Origin: an uncultured Bacteroidia bacterium
GTDB taxonomy: Bacteria > Bacteroidota > Bacteroidia > Bacteroidales > F082
Length of the DNA stretch: 64,000 bases
Direction of reading: 5' to 3'
NCBI GenBank assembly: GCA_902801465.1
Contig: CADCIH010000001.1
Span: 268,007-332,006 of the forward strand
Shown: piece after piece, positions 47,028 to 55,561 of the stretch
Position numbering within the stretch: the stretch's first letter is position 1
Layout: each line of letters starts with the position of its first letter
The notes under the pieces: generated by a model
Database searches by the model: none
What the model saw: only the letters and a program-made list of their open reading frames with translations
What the model was told of the DNA's origin: nothing
Position numbers and translations under genes: made by a program

Positions 47028-47113
47028 CGGAAAGAAAGGGATTCGAACCCTTGGAACGCAAAGCGTTCAACGGTTTTCGAGACCGCCCCGATCGACCACT
47101 CCGGCATCTTTCC
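47028..47113 (-). tRNA. tRNA-Ser (anticodon CGA)
   Basis: The 86-nt minus-strand cloverleaf has a 7-bp acceptor stem (GGAAAGA with TCTTTCC), anticodon stem GCGGT/ACCGT with loop CTCGAAA (anticodon CGA), a long variable arm (GAACGC/GCGTTC) as in class II serine tRNAs, and T arm AAGGG/CCCTT with TTCGAAT. Discriminator G; no encoded CCA. The 3' end abuts the palindrome. Confidence 0.93.
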
Positions 47114-47118
47114 TTGGT

Positions 47119-47146
47119 CAAAAAATAAAGCGACCTGAGCCGCTTT
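47119..47146 (-). terminator. Hairpin with T-run between the two tRNA-Ser genes
   Basis: On the minus strand AAAGCG/CGCTTT form a 6-bp stem with an 8-nt loop, followed by ATTTTTT. It lies between tRNA-Ser(TGA) and tRNA-Ser(CGA), suggesting separate transcripts or partial readthrough. Confidence 0.55.
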
Positions 47147-47152
47147 AAGCTG

Positions 47153-47237
47153 CGGAGACAGAGGGATTCGAACCCCCGAAGCCTTTCGGCTTAACGGTTT
47201 TCAAGACCGCCGCTATCGACCACTCAGCCATATCTCC
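47153..47237 (-). tRNA. tRNA-Ser (anticodon TGA)
   Basis: The 85-nt minus-strand cloverleaf has acceptor GGAGATA with TGTCTCC, anticodon stem GCGGT/ACCGT with loop CTTGAAA (anticodon TGA), variable arm AGCC/GGCT and T arm with TTCGAAT. Discriminator G; CCA not encoded. A -7 box lies 4 nt upstream of the mature 5' end, which also calibrates the -7-to-start distance used elsewhere here. Confidence 0.94.
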
Positions 47238-47241
47238 GCTG

Positions 47242-47269
47242 CAAAAGTAAAAATTTTTTACTACCTTTG
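47242..47269. promoter_or_regulatory. Divergent -7 boxes for tRNA-Ser(TGA) (minus) and the GWxTD gene (plus)
   Basis: TACTTTTG on the minus strand (47249-47242) immediately precedes the tRNA. TACCTTTG on the plus strand (47262-47269) lies 19 nt before the ATG at 47289. Both match TAnnTTTG. Confidence 0.6.
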
Positions 47270-47288
47270 CAGCATCAATACCATAACC

Positions 47289-48770
47289 ATGAAAAGATTC
47301 ATCCTCTCTTTGCTCTGCGTCGCCTCCATGGCCGCATGCATGGCCCAAAGCAAATCGGTGCAGTCCTATCTGTCCATGACCACCTATAACGTCCCCGGCG
47401 GCACCCCGTTCATCGAGAACGCCCAGGCCTTCGACTGCGCCACCGTGGTCTATAACCAGTTCGAACCAGGCAAATTCAAAGCCACCGTCGAGATCCAAAC
47501 CATATTTAAACAAGGTGAGGAGATACGTAACTTCTCCAAAGTGGCCCTCGACAGCCCCGTGGTCAGCGATACAACCAACATCAAAGGCGCCTTCGTCGAC
47601 CAACAACGCTTCTCGCTCGAGAACGGAGAGTACGAGATGGAGATCACCGTCAAAGATCTCAACAACCCCACACAGAAACCTTTCAAGGCCTCCCAGACTG
47701 TCACCATCGACTTCCCAGCCGACGCCCCCGCCGTGTCCGACGTCCTTCTGGTCGACTCCTATAAAAAGGTATCGGCGCCCTCGAAACTCACCAAGAGCGG
47801 CTACGACATCGTGCCTCGCATCTATTCGTTCTACCTAAGCAACACCAACAGCCTGACTTTCTACGCCGAGCTGTATAACAGCGACAAATACTACCCCGAC
47901 GGTGGACAGTACCTCGTGAACTACTTCATCCAGTCGTACGAGTCGTCCATGAAGATGAAAGAATTCAACTTCGTGAAACGCATGGACGTCGGCAAGGCCA
48001 ACATCCTGCTCAACACCATCGACATCAAGAACCTGCCTACAGGTAACTACTACCTCGTCGTGGAGATGCATGACCGTACCAACGCCCTGCTCTCCTCCAA
48101 CAGCGTGTTCTTCCAACGCTACAACCCCGGCTGCGAAATCAACCTCGACGACCTGGCCTCAACCCATATCGCCAATACCTTCGCCGAGAACATCAACAAC
48201 CTCGACACCCTCCGCGAATACATCCGCTGCCTCGTGCCACGCTGCTCCGAAGCCGAACGCGACTACATCGACAACCTGGTGAAGACCGACGACAAACTCA
48301 CCATGCAACAGTTCCTCTATAACTTCTGGAACACCCGCGCGCCACTCAACCCCAAAGACGCTTGGGATGAATACTACGCCCAGGTGAAACGCGTCAATGC
48401 CAGCTACTCGACACGCACCAAGAAAGGCTATATGACCGACCGCGGTTATATGTACCTCAAATACGGCACCCCCGACAAGATCAACGAGGAGCCCTTCGAG
48501 CCAGGCGCCTACCCCTACGAGATATGGCATTATTATGAGGTGGCAGGCCAACGCAACAAACACCTCGTGTTCATGTCGCAAGACATGGTCACCAACGATT
48601 ACGTGCTGATCCACTCCGACCTCATCGGTGAAGTCAACAACCCCCGCTGGCAGACCATGATCTACTCGCGTTTCTACGGACAAGGCTACTCCGGCGACGT
48701 CATCGACCAGACCGAGACCCCAGGCGCTTGGGGTACCCACGCCGGTGACCTCTACAACAACCCGAGATAA
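47289..48770 (+). CDS. GWxTD domain-containing protein
   Basis: A 493-residue secreted protein: signal peptide (1-19, ACMAQ), beta-sandwich regions (about 25-280), and the GWxTD-type C-terminal domain (about 335-493). The last contains LYNFWNTRAPLNPKDAWDEYYAQV, TKKGYMTDRGYMYLKYGTPDKI and YPYEIWHYYEVAGQRNKHLVF. The domain is common in Bacteroidota; its function is not known. It is 3 nt before the acyltransferase gene, forming a run with acyltransferase and GT2, so an envelope role is likely. Confidence 0.85.
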   Translation: MKRFILSLLCVASMAACMAQSKSVQSYLSMTTYNVPGGTPFIENAQAFDCATVVYNQFEPGKFKATVEIQTIFKQGEEIRNFSKVALDSPVVSDTTNIKGAFVDQQRFSLENGEYEMEITVKDLNNPTQKPFKASQTVTIDFPADAPAVSDVLLVDSYKKVSAPSKLTKSGYDIVPRIYSFYLSNTNSLTFYAELYNSDKYYPDGGQYLVNYFIQSYESSMKMKEFNFVKRMDVGKANILLNTIDIKNLPTGNYYLVVEMHDRTNALLSSNSVFFQRYNPGCEINLDDLASTHIANTFAENINNLDTLREYIRCLVPRCSEAERDYIDNLVKTDDKLTMQQFLYNFWNTRAPLNPKDAWDEYYAQVKRVNASYSTRTKKGYMTDRGYMYLKYGTPDKINEEPFEPGAYPYEIWHYYEVAGQRNKHLVFMSQDMVTNDYVLIHSDLIGEVNNPRWQTMIYSRFYGQGYSGDVIDQTETPGAWGTHAGDLYNNPR

Positions 48771-48773
48771 GGC

Positions 48774-49586
48774 ATGACCTACCTGGGATCCGATATCTGC
48801 TGCTTCATCGTGTACCACCTCGTCCGCTATCGTCGCAAGGTGGTGCGCGACAACCTCGTGCAGTCGTTTCCCGAGAAACCGGTCCGCGAAATCAAACGGA
48901 TCGAGAAACAGTTCTACCATAACTTCTGCGATCTCATCGCCGAGACCCTTAAGATACGACGGATGAAGACCGCCGATTTCCTCCGACACGTCACCGTCAC
49001 CAACCCCGAGTTGCTCGAAGAACTGGCACAAAAGGGGAGGAGCGTGTTCCTCGCCATGCATCACTCCAGCAACTGGGAGTGGCTCTGGCAGATACAGCAT
49101 ACCGTCTCCACCCACCGTCACTTCGCCATCTACAAGAGACTCGAGAACCAATATTTCGACCGAAAGGTGTTCCAACTCAGGACCGGCTTTGCCAACGGAC
49201 AGGAGGTGATGATCGAAGACCGCGCGCTGAAAGACACCATGGGACGACTTGCCGGCACGCCCAACGCCATACTCATCCTCGGCGACCAGTCGCCTCGAGG
49301 CGCGGAGACCGACTATTGGACCGACTTCCTGCACCGCGACACCTGCTGGTTCACCGGCATGGAACGCCTGGCCAAGAAGTTCGATTATGCAGTGGTCTAT
49401 ACCGAGATGACACGAAAGGCAAGAGGACAGTACGAAGTCACCTTCAAACTCATCTGCGAAGACCCTAAGACAAGCCCCGACGGCTACATCCTCGAACAAT
49501 ATGTGAGGCATGTGGAGCGTTTCATCCAGAACAACCCCGACAACTGGCTGTGGTCGCACCGCCGGTGGAAACACTCAAGACCATGA
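48774..49586 (+). CDS. LpxL/HtrB-like lysophospholipid/lipid A acyltransferase, short N-terminus
   Basis: A 270-residue inner-membrane-associated acyltransferase. The catalytic HX4(D/E) motif is MHHSSNWEW (about 91-99), and GDQSPRGAE plus WFTGMERLAKKFDYAVVYTEM are the family's later motifs. It would add a secondary acyl chain to lipid A. It begins MTYLGSDICCFIVYHLV, whereas relatives carry some 20-30 further N-terminal residues of the membrane anchor; no frame supplies them upstream, because the GWxTD stop is 3 nt away. It overlaps the GT2 gene by 4 nt (ATGA). Confidence 0.82.
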   Translation: MTYLGSDICCFIVYHLVRYRRKVVRDNLVQSFPEKPVREIKRIEKQFYHNFCDLIAETLKIRRMKTADFLRHVTVTNPELLEELAQKGRSVFLAMHHSSNWEWLWQIQHTVSTHRHFAIYKRLENQYFDRKVFQLRTGFANGQEVMIEDRALKDTMGRLAGTPNAILILGDQSPRGAETDYWTDFLHRDTCWFTGMERLAKKFDYAVVYTEMTRKARGQYEVTFKLICEDPKTSPDGYILEQYVRHVERFIQNNPDNWLWSHRRWKHSRP

Positions 49587-50611
49587 AACGTGTGGCAGTC
49601 GTCATATTGAACTACAACGGCAAGAAATTCCTCGAGGAGTTCCTTCCCAACGTCATCGAGAACACCGATGCCGCCCTGGCGGATATCGTGGTGGCCGACA
49701 ACGCCTCCACCGATGGCTCGAAGGAGTTCATGCAGGAACGTTTCCCGGACATCAGACTTATCGACAACGGCGTCAACGGAGGCTTCGCCACAGGCTACAA
49801 CATGGCCTTGAGGCAAATCGAAGCCGAGTATTTCGTGCTGCTGAACTCCGACATCGAAGTCGCACCCCATTGGATCGAGCCAGTGGTCGAACTCATGGAC
49901 GCCGACCCCACCATCGCGGCCTGCCAACCCAAGATACTCTCCTATCACGAGAAAAACAAGTTCGAATATGCCGGCGCCTCGGGCGGCTTCATCGACCGCT
50001 ATGGATACCCCTTCTGCCGTGGACGCGTGTTCCAGAACCTAGAGGAGGACAATGGACAATATGACGATATTTGTGAGGTGTTTTGGGCTACTGGCGCCTG
50101 CATGTTCGTCCGTGCGGACCTATACCTGAAGCATGGCGGGCTCGACGACAGCTTCTTCGCCCACATGGAGGAGATCGACTTCTGCTGGAGGATGAAGAAC
50201 TTGGGATATAAGATCTATTGCTGTCCCCAGTCGAAAGTCTATCATATCGGCGGCGGCACCCTGCCCAAGAGTTCGGCACGCAAGACCTATCTCAACTTCC
50301 GCAACAACCTGTCGTTGCTCTATAAGAACCTGCCCGGGAACCGCGTGTTCTGGGTCATGATGTACCGTGTGCTGCTCGACTGGGTGGCGGCGGTCAAGTT
50401 CCTCTGCGAGGGCAGCCTGGCCGACTTCTGGGCGGTCACCAGGGCACACCTGGCCTTCTATCGCCGCATCCCGTCGATACGCAAGAAACGCAAGGCCCTC
50501 CAACATCGCGAGGTGGGCCAGATGTACCAGCAGAACATCGTATTTGAGAGCTTCCTGAAAGGAAAAAAGAAGTATTCCGAGCTAGATCCCGAGAAGTTCA
50601 CCCACGCCTAA
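49583..50611 (+). CDS. Glycosyltransferase family 2
   Basis: A 342-residue GT-A enzyme. It starts MKRVAVVILNYNGKKFLEEF (nucleotide-binding strand), with NASTDGSKEF (about 46-55), the acid pair in FVLLNSDIEVAPHW (about 89-102), and FWATGACMFVRADLYLKHGGLDDSFFAHMEEIDFCWR typical of rhamnosyl/WcaA-like transferases. The C-terminal part has one or two hydrophobic helices. It is coupled to the acyltransferase gene (4-nt overlap), fitting LPS or surface glycan assembly. The 3' end overlaps convergent aroQ by 30 nt. Confidence 0.9.
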   Translation: MKRVAVVILNYNGKKFLEEFLPNVIENTDAALADIVVADNASTDGSKEFMQERFPDIRLIDNGVNGGFATGYNMALRQIEAEYFVLLNSDIEVAPHWIEPVVELMDADPTIAACQPKILSYHEKNKFEYAGASGGFIDRYGYPFCRGRVFQNLEEDNGQYDDICEVFWATGACMFVRADLYLKHGGLDDSFFAHMEEIDFCWRMKNLGYKIYCCPQSKVYHIGGGTLPKSSARKTYLNFRNNLSLLYKNLPGNRVFWVMMYRVLLDWVAAVKFLCEGSLADFWAVTRAHLAFYRRIPSIRKKRKALQHREVGQMYQQNIVFESFLKGKKKYSELDPEKFTHA

Positions 50612-51004
50612 GGCATAGCCCTCCAGGCCTTTTCCCGAGATACAACTGACGCAGGCTTCGGCGGTATAGGAATGCCTCCGGTATGGCTCGCGTTGGCTGA
50701 TGTCGGAGATGTGCACCTCGACCACGGGGATGCCGATGGCCCTGATGCAGTCAGCCAAGGCGATGGAGGTGTGGGCGTAGGCCCCGGGGTTCATCACCAC
50801 GCCGTCGTACACGCCATCGGCCTCCTGGAGCTTGTCGATCAGGCAGCCTTCGTGGTTGGATTGGTAGTAGTCGAACGACACCTCGGGGAACCTGTGCAAC
50901 AATTCGGCATAGTAGTCGTCGAAGCTCAGATGGCCGTAGATCTCAGGCTCACGGCGGCCTAACAGGTTGAGATTGGGACCGTTGATAATCAAAATCTTTT
51001 TCAT
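50582..51004 (-). CDS. aroQ: 3-dehydroquinate dehydratase, type II
   Basis: A 140-residue cytosolic enzyme of the shikimate pathway. It starts MKKILIINGPNLNLLGRREPEIYG, the signature of type II enzymes with catalytic Tyr23 in REPEIYG. FDYYQSNHEGCLIDKLQEA, MNPGAYAHTSIALADCI and VEVHISDISQREPYRRHS (catalytic His in the last but one) follow. Length is normal. The -7 box is 4 nt from the ATG (leaderless type). Its 3' end overlaps the GT2 gene by 30 nt. Confidence 0.96.
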   Translation of the reverse strand: MKKILIINGPNLNLLGRREPEIYGHLSFDDYYAELLHRFPEVSFDYYQSNHEGCLIDKLQEADGVYDGVVMNPGAYAHTSIALADCIRAIGIPVVEVHISDISQREPYRRHSYTAEACVSCISGKGLEGYALGVGELLGI

Positions 51005-51008
51005 TTTG

Positions 51009-51038
51009 CAAAAGTAGCAAATCTTTTTCTTATATTTG
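51009..51038. promoter_or_regulatory. Divergent promoters of aroQ (minus) and aldo/keto reductase (plus)
   Basis: TACTTTTG on the minus strand (51016-51009) lies 4 nt before the aroQ ATG. TATATTTG on the plus strand (51031-51038), with TTTG at 51005-51008 and a 22-nt spacer, fits the full consensus. It lies 14 nt before the reductase ATG. Confidence 0.6.
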
Positions 51039-51052
51039 TGGCAAATTGCGAA

Positions 51053-52072
51053 ATGATGAATACAGTCACTATTGGAAGCACCGGCCTCAAGGTGAACAAA
51101 AACGGCTTCGGCGCCCTGCCCATCCAGCGCGTCAGCATGAAGGAAGCCGTGTATCTGCTCAGGAAAGCCTATGACAATGGCATCAACTTCTATGACACCG
51201 CGCGGTTTTATACCGACAGTGAGGAGAAGATCGGCGAAGCCCTTTCGGGATGCCGGAGCAAGATCGTCATTGCCTCCAAGACCGCTGCCACTACGGTGGA
51301 GGAGTTTTGGAAGGACCTCCATACCACGCTCACCAACCTCAAGACCGATTACCTCGACCTCTACCAGTTCCATAACCCGGCCTATTGTCCCAAGCCCGAC
51401 GACAAAGCGGGGTTGTACGATGCCATGAAGGTGGCCCAGCGGCAAGGCAAGGTGCGGTTTATCGGCATCAGCAACCACCGTCAAGGGGTGGCTCTCGAAG
51501 CCATCGAGTCGGGGCTTTACAGCACCCTGCAGTACCCGTTCTCGTACCTCTCCGCCAAAGAGGATGAGGCCATCGTGGAGGCTGCCCGTCAAAGGGGCAT
51601 GGGATTCATCTGCATGAAGGCCTTGGCGGGCGGGCTGATCAACGACTCCGCTTTGGCCTACGCCTACCTCAACCAATATGAGCATGTGCTTCCCATCTGG
51701 GGCATCCAGCGCGAGAAGGAACTCGATGAGTTCATCTCGTACCAGACCAAGGAACCCGAGATGACACCCGAGCGTTGGCAGAAGGTGGAGGAGGAGCGCA
51801 AGAACCTGGCGGGCGACTTCTGCCGTGGATGTGGCTACTGCATGCCTTGCTCCGTGGGTATCCAAATCAACGACTGCAACCGCATGAGCCTCTTCCTGCG
51901 TCGCGCCCCATTGAGCGTCTACCTCACCGAGGAATGGGCCGAGAAGATGAAACTCATCGAAGACTGCATCGACTGCGGACTCTGCAAGCAGAGATGCCCC
52001 TACGGCCTCGACGTGCCCAACCTCCTGAAAAGAAATTACGAAGATTTCCAAGAATTTTGGAAGAATAAATAA
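51053..52072 (+). CDS. Aldo/keto reductase with C-terminal ferredoxin-like 4Fe-4S clusters
   Basis: A 339-residue protein. The AKR barrel starts NTVTIGSTGLKVNKNGFGALP and has the catalytic Asp and Tyr in INFYDTARFYTDSEEKIGEAL (about 45-65) and RFIGISNHR. The C-terminal part has two cysteine clusters, CRGCGYCMPC (about 262-271) and CIDCGLCKQRCPYG (about 305-318), so it binds two Fe-S centres, as in the family of oxidoreductases common in anaerobes. Substrate unknown. Start codon is either of two adjacent ATGs (51053, 51056). Confidence 0.92.
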   Translation: MMNTVTIGSTGLKVNKNGFGALPIQRVSMKEAVYLLRKAYDNGINFYDTARFYTDSEEKIGEALSGCRSKIVIASKTAATTVEEFWKDLHTTLTNLKTDYLDLYQFHNPAYCPKPDDKAGLYDAMKVAQRQGKVRFIGISNHRQGVALEAIESGLYSTLQYPFSYLSAKEDEAIVEAARQRGMGFICMKALAGGLINDSALAYAYLNQYEHVLPIWGIQREKELDEFISYQTKEPEMTPERWQKVEEERKNLAGDFCRGCGYCMPCSVGIQINDCNRMSLFLRRAPLSVYLTEEWAEKMKLIEDCIDCGLCKQRCPYGLDVPNLLKRNYEDFQEFWKNK

Positions 52073-52089
52073 AAGTTTTATTACTTTTG
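52056..52089 (+). promoter_or_regulatory. Promoter of the cobalamin operon (TTTG / TACTTTTG)
   Basis: TTTG (52056-52059), 22-nt spacer and TACTTTTG (52082-52089) match the Bacteroidota consensus. It lies just before the riboswitch and partly within the end of the reductase gene. Confidence 0.65.
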
Positions 52090-52094
52090 CAGTC

Positions 52095-52256
52095 GATATG
52101 TGGTGTCCGAAAGGACTCAATAGGGAATCGGGTGTGAATCCCGGACAGTTCCCGCTGCTGTGTCGGTTGGACGCTTGCCACTACGCCACTGTCGGACTCT
52201 CCGTCTGACGGGAAGGCGGCAAGTAGAGACCTTAGTCAGAAGACCTGCCCCATGTC
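52095..52256 (+). ncRNA. Cobalamin riboswitch
   Basis: The 5' leader has the conserved core of B12 riboswitches: the segment GGGAATCGGGTGTGAATCCC (from about 52120), followed by the CAGTTCCCGCTGCTGT region (about 52140-52160), and the B12 box with AGTCAGAAGACCTGCC (about 52234-52249). The ends can form the P1 helix (GATATG with CATGTC). It lies 52 nt before the first ORF of the operon, so coenzyme-form cobalamin probably lowers expression of the genes behind it. Confidence 0.93.
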
Positions 52257-52308
52257 AATCGTAGAATCAAAGCTTTCGGGAAAAAGAGCTTACTAACCTT
52301 ATTAATAT

Positions 52309-53511
52309 ATGTTTATGCGTATCAAGAATTTTACTTTTTTGGTCCTTATGGGACTTTTTGGTCTTTTCACGACCAAGCTCTATGCTCAAACAGATGCCAC
52401 CATCGCTCCTGAAGACATCAAATACTGGATCGGTGAAGGCGAAAACCAAGTCCGTTTCATCGTCAACTGGGCCGAGCCCGACACCGCTCTGGCTTGGGGC
52501 GTCCGCTTCAGCGAGGAGAGCGTCACCATCAAAGACGTCATGGACAAGATTGCCGATGTCGACTACCGCTTCAGCTACGATGCCTCTGGCAGCTGGCTCA
52601 ACGACCTCTTCTTCAATGACGGAGTCCTTAACCTGAGCCTCGTGGAGGCCATGTGGGCTTCCTATGTGGTCAACGGCGAGTCGTCGTGGGACACCTTCGA
52701 CGTGAAGACCCTCGTCGATGGCGACTACATCAAATGGGGCGACACCCACTGCGGCACCCTCGTCGATCCCGTGAACTACATCTATGTGTGGGAGAAGGAA
52801 GTCGCCGCCGTGTATCCTCTCGCCGACGAAGCCATGATCGACCCCTCAGAGATCCTCTACTGGGTCGGCCAAGGCCAAAACCAAATGGTGTTCGCCGTGA
52901 ACTTCGCCGATCCTCAGGATGTGTGCTTCGCCTGGGGCTACCGCTTCGCTGAAGGAGCCGACATCACCGTCAAAGACGTGATGGACGACATCGCCGCCTC
53001 CGACGGCCGTTTCGAGTACAACGCCTCTGAACAGGGCTGGCTCACCGACATCACCTTCGTCGATGGCGATGTGACCTATGTCCTCGAGGGATTTAACGCC
53101 ATGTACAACGTCAACGGCGTGGCTTCGTGGTTCACCTTCAACGAACAGTCTGTCGTCAACAACGACTTCGTGAAATGGGGCGACTACAACGTCGGTACCG
53201 AGATCGCCGCTTGGACCTATGTCTGGGAGACTCCCGTGACCCCCGTGTCGGTCTATAACACCTCGGTGAGCGAAAACAACGCCAGCCTGGCACTCTACCC
53301 GAACCCTGCCACCTCTTACACCATGCTCGAAGGCGAGATGAACGGTTCCACCGTGACCGTCACCGACCTCCAGGGCCGTGTGATCCGCAGCTTCGTCGTC
53401 GATGACAACGAGGCCGTCCGCATCGAGACAGAAGGCCTCCAAGCCGGTCTTTACTTCGTGACCGTGAGCGACGGCGCCAGCCATCAGACGGTGAAACTCT
53501 CCGTAAAATGA
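52309..53511 (+). CDS. B12-regulated T9SS-sorted protein with two tandem domains
   Basis: A 400-residue secreted protein, first gene after the B12 riboswitch (start ATG at 52309 or 52315). Signal peptide to about 26 (KLYAQ). Two copies of a roughly 131-residue domain follow (about 31-162 and 177-307). Shared landmarks are IKYWIGEGENQVRFIVNWAE and ILYWVGQGQNQMVFAVNFAD, AWGVRF and AWGYRF, VTIKDVMDKIADVDYRFSY and ITVKDVMDDIAASDGRFEY, and VNG...GDYIKWGD and VNG...NDFVKWGD. A type A T9SS sorting domain (about 325-400) ends it. The VNG-to-GDxxKW half recalls transcobalamin-type beta domains (DUF4430), so corrinoid binding is inferred, not shown. It overlaps the next gene by 4 nt. Confidence 0.75.
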   Translation: MFMRIKNFTFLVLMGLFGLFTTKLYAQTDATIAPEDIKYWIGEGENQVRFIVNWAEPDTALAWGVRFSEESVTIKDVMDKIADVDYRFSYDASGSWLNDLFFNDGVLNLSLVEAMWASYVVNGESSWDTFDVKTLVDGDYIKWGDTHCGTLVDPVNYIYVWEKEVAAVYPLADEAMIDPSEILYWVGQGQNQMVFAVNFADPQDVCFAWGYRFAEGADITVKDVMDDIAASDGRFEYNASEQGWLTDITFVDGDVTYVLEGFNAMYNVNGVASWFTFNEQSVVNNDFVKWGDYNVGTEIAAWTYVWETPVTPVSVYNTSVSENNASLALYPNPATSYTMLEGEMNGSTVTVTDLQGRVIRSFVVDDNEAVRIETEGLQAGLYFVTVSDGASHQTVKLSVK

Positions 53512-54482
53512 GAAAAATCCTATCCATATTTTTAGTGACTCTTCCGCTTTTGTCGGTGGCGCAGTTTGCGCCACCGGCGGGGCAGGAGGGAACCACCGCC
53601 ATGCATGCCGACTCGTCGGCCTTCGTGGCCTGGGCTACAGGCTGCGTGGTGGAACGCGGACCGATGCGCATCGACAAGCCTGAACAAGGTCTCGCCTCTT
53701 ATGGCGTCGACGCCGACGGCATCGGATTCCCCGACGGACAAGGACTGGTGAGTCTCGGCGACGGCGGCAACGCCGTGGTCACCTTCGCCTCACCCATCTG
53801 TAACGGCCCGGGTCCCGACTTCGCGGTGTTCGAGAACCCCCTAGAGAATGCCCAACAGCCAGGATATTACTTCCTTGAGATGGGATTTGTGGAGGTGAGC
53901 TCCGACGGTGTCAATTACGTGCGCTTCCCTGCCATCTCCAGGATACCCTTCGACACCCAAGTGGGAAGCTTCGGCTGCGTGCTGCCCGAGATGGTGCATA
54001 ACCTCGCCGGCAAATACGCTCCGATGTACGGCACTCCCTTCGACCTCGACGAGCTCGAGGACGACCCGGCACTCGACAAGGACAACATCACCCACGTGCG
54101 CATCGTCGACGTAGTGGGTAACATCAACCCCGAGTACGCCACCTACGACAGCCAAGGCCATGTCGTCAACGACCCCTGGCCCACACCGTTCGCCTCAAGC
54201 GGCTTCGACCTCGACGCCGTCGGCGTGATCCACGACAGGGCACACGCCAGCGTCGACAACCACGAAGCCACTTCCATCACACTGTATCCCAACCCCGTCC
54301 AAAACACCCTCATGGTGAAAGCCCACGAAGTGAGCTCCATCACCGTCTATTCCTTGACCGGACAATGTGTCGCGGAATCTCCCAGCAACCAAGTCGATGT
54401 CGCCTCGCTCCAACCCGGCGTGTATTTCGCCCGTGTCGTGGCCGATGGAACCGTCATCGTCAATAAATTCGTGAAAAAATGA
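53508..54482 (+). CDS. T9SS-sorted surface protein of the cobalamin operon
   Basis: A 324-residue secreted protein (signal peptide 1-19). Its single domain (about 20-245) has VSLGDGGNAVVTFASPICNGPGPDFAVFENP and FLEMGFVEVSSDGVNYVRFPA, a beta-sandwich pattern that is often the partner of the tandem-domain family encoded just before it. The C-terminus (about 255-324) is a type A sorting domain (LYPNPVQNTLMV, VYSLTGQCVAES, LQPGVYFARVV). Start and end overlap its neighbours by 4 nt each (ATGA), so the three genes are translationally coupled. Its role in corrinoid capture is inferred from the riboswitch. Confidence 0.8.
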   Translation: MRKILSIFLVTLPLLSVAQFAPPAGQEGTTAMHADSSAFVAWATGCVVERGPMRIDKPEQGLASYGVDADGIGFPDGQGLVSLGDGGNAVVTFASPICNGPGPDFAVFENPLENAQQPGYYFLEMGFVEVSSDGVNYVRFPAISRIPFDTQVGSFGCVLPEMVHNLAGKYAPMYGTPFDLDELEDDPALDKDNITHVRIVDVVGNINPEYATYDSQGHVVNDPWPTPFASSGFDLDAVGVIHDRAHASVDNHEATSITLYPNPVQNTLMVKAHEVSSITVYSLTGQCVAESPSNQVDVASLQPGVYFARVVADGTVIVNKFVKK

Positions 54483-55561
54483 AAAGAATAACCATATTAC
54501 TGTGTAGTTTATTGCTTGTCTTTGCCGCATGTGGACCGAAAGACCCCATCCCGCAAGGCGAAGTGACCATCGGCAAGGGCGTCTTCGTCATCAACGAAGG
54601 CACCTTCACCTACGCCAACTCGTCGTTGACGTTTTACGACCCGGTGATGGACACCGTGGCCAACAACCTGTTCTACCGTGTCAACGGCTCCCCCGTTGGC
54701 GATGTAGGCCAGAGTCTCTGCCTCCTCGTCGGCAAGCTCTACATCGTGGTCAACAACAGCAACTACATCTATAAGGTCGACGCCAGCACCATCGTGTGCG
54801 ACACCAACCAGCCTTACATGGTCACCGGTTTCATCTCACCCCGTTACATGCTTCCCCTGGCTCCCAACAAGGCCTACGTCAGCGACTTGGCAAGCACCAA
54901 GCTGTGGATCGTCAATCCCCAGGACATGACGTTGGCCGGCAGTGTGGAGATGGGCAAGTCGACCGAGACCATGGCGCAGGTAGGGAATGAGGTCTATGTG
55001 ACCAACTGGTCGCGTTACTACATCGCCGGGATGGAGAACAACACCGTTCAGGTGGTCGATGCCAACAACGACGTGAAGGTGGCCGATATCGAGGTCGGCA
55101 TGGAACCCAACGGCATCGTCGTCGACAAGGACGGCATGGTGTGGGTGCTGTGTGAGGGCGACTCGTACGACTTCGAGAACGAGGTGCCCAGCACCTTGTG
55201 GAAGATCAATCCTACCACCAAGGAGGCAGCCATGGTGGTAAGCTTCGAGCTCAAGGCCTTGAACTTGGCCATCGACCCCACAGGCAGTTATCTGTATTGC
55301 ATCTATGGCGGCGATTGGACCAACGGTGGCGATGTGCGTCGTATCGACATCACCCATCCGACCGAGTTCGACGACTTTGTCATCCCCTCTGAGGGCAGGA
55401 TGTTCTATAAGATTGCCGTGAATCCCAACAACGGCGACCTCTATCTCTCCGACGCCAAGAACTATACAACAAACGGCACCGTGTATCGTTACACCTCCGA
55501 CGGGGTGCTGATGAGCTCGTTTGATGCTGGAATCTGCCCGGGAAATATGACCTTTAATTAA
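54479..55561 (+). CDS. YncE/DUF5074-type beta-propeller lipoprotein, BtuG-like
   Basis: A 360-residue lipoprotein with lipobox LVFAAC (Cys18). The body shows about seven propeller blades (for example KLYIVVNNSNYIYKVDAST, KAYVSDLASTKLWIVNP, EVYVTNWSRYYIAG, GIVVDKDGMVWVLCEG). BtuG of Bacteroides is a surface lipoprotein of this fold that binds B12 and works with BtuB; the riboswitch here supports a similar role. No btuB is in the window. Its TAA stop is within an ATTAAGA heptad array. Confidence 0.72.
   Translation: MKRITILLCSLLLVFAACGPKDPIPQGEVTIGKGVFVINEGTFTYANSSLTFYDPVMDTVANNLFYRVNGSPVGDVGQSLCLLVGKLYIVVNNSNYIYKVDASTIVCDTNQPYMVTGFISPRYMLPLAPNKAYVSDLASTKLWIVNPQDMTLAGSVEMGKSTETMAQVGNEVYVTNWSRYYIAGMENNTVQVVDANNDVKVADIEVGMEPNGIVVDKDGMVWVLCEGDSYDFENEVPSTLWKINPTTKEAAMVVSFELKALNLAIDPTGSYLYCIYGGDWTNGGDVRRIDITHPTEFDDFVIPSEGRMFYKIAVNPNNGDLYLSDAKNYTTNGTVYRYTSDGVLMSSFDAGICPGNMTFN

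Noticed and set aside
46822-47148. An open frame across the palindrome and tRNA-Ser(CGA)
   Set aside because: It runs through a perfect inverted repeat and a tRNA; the peptide is a by-product of these structures.
48159-49574. A 471-codon open frame opposite the GWxTD and acyltransferase genes
   Set aside because: Both plus-strand genes have family motifs and overlapping ATGA coupling. The antisense product looks like a shadow translation.
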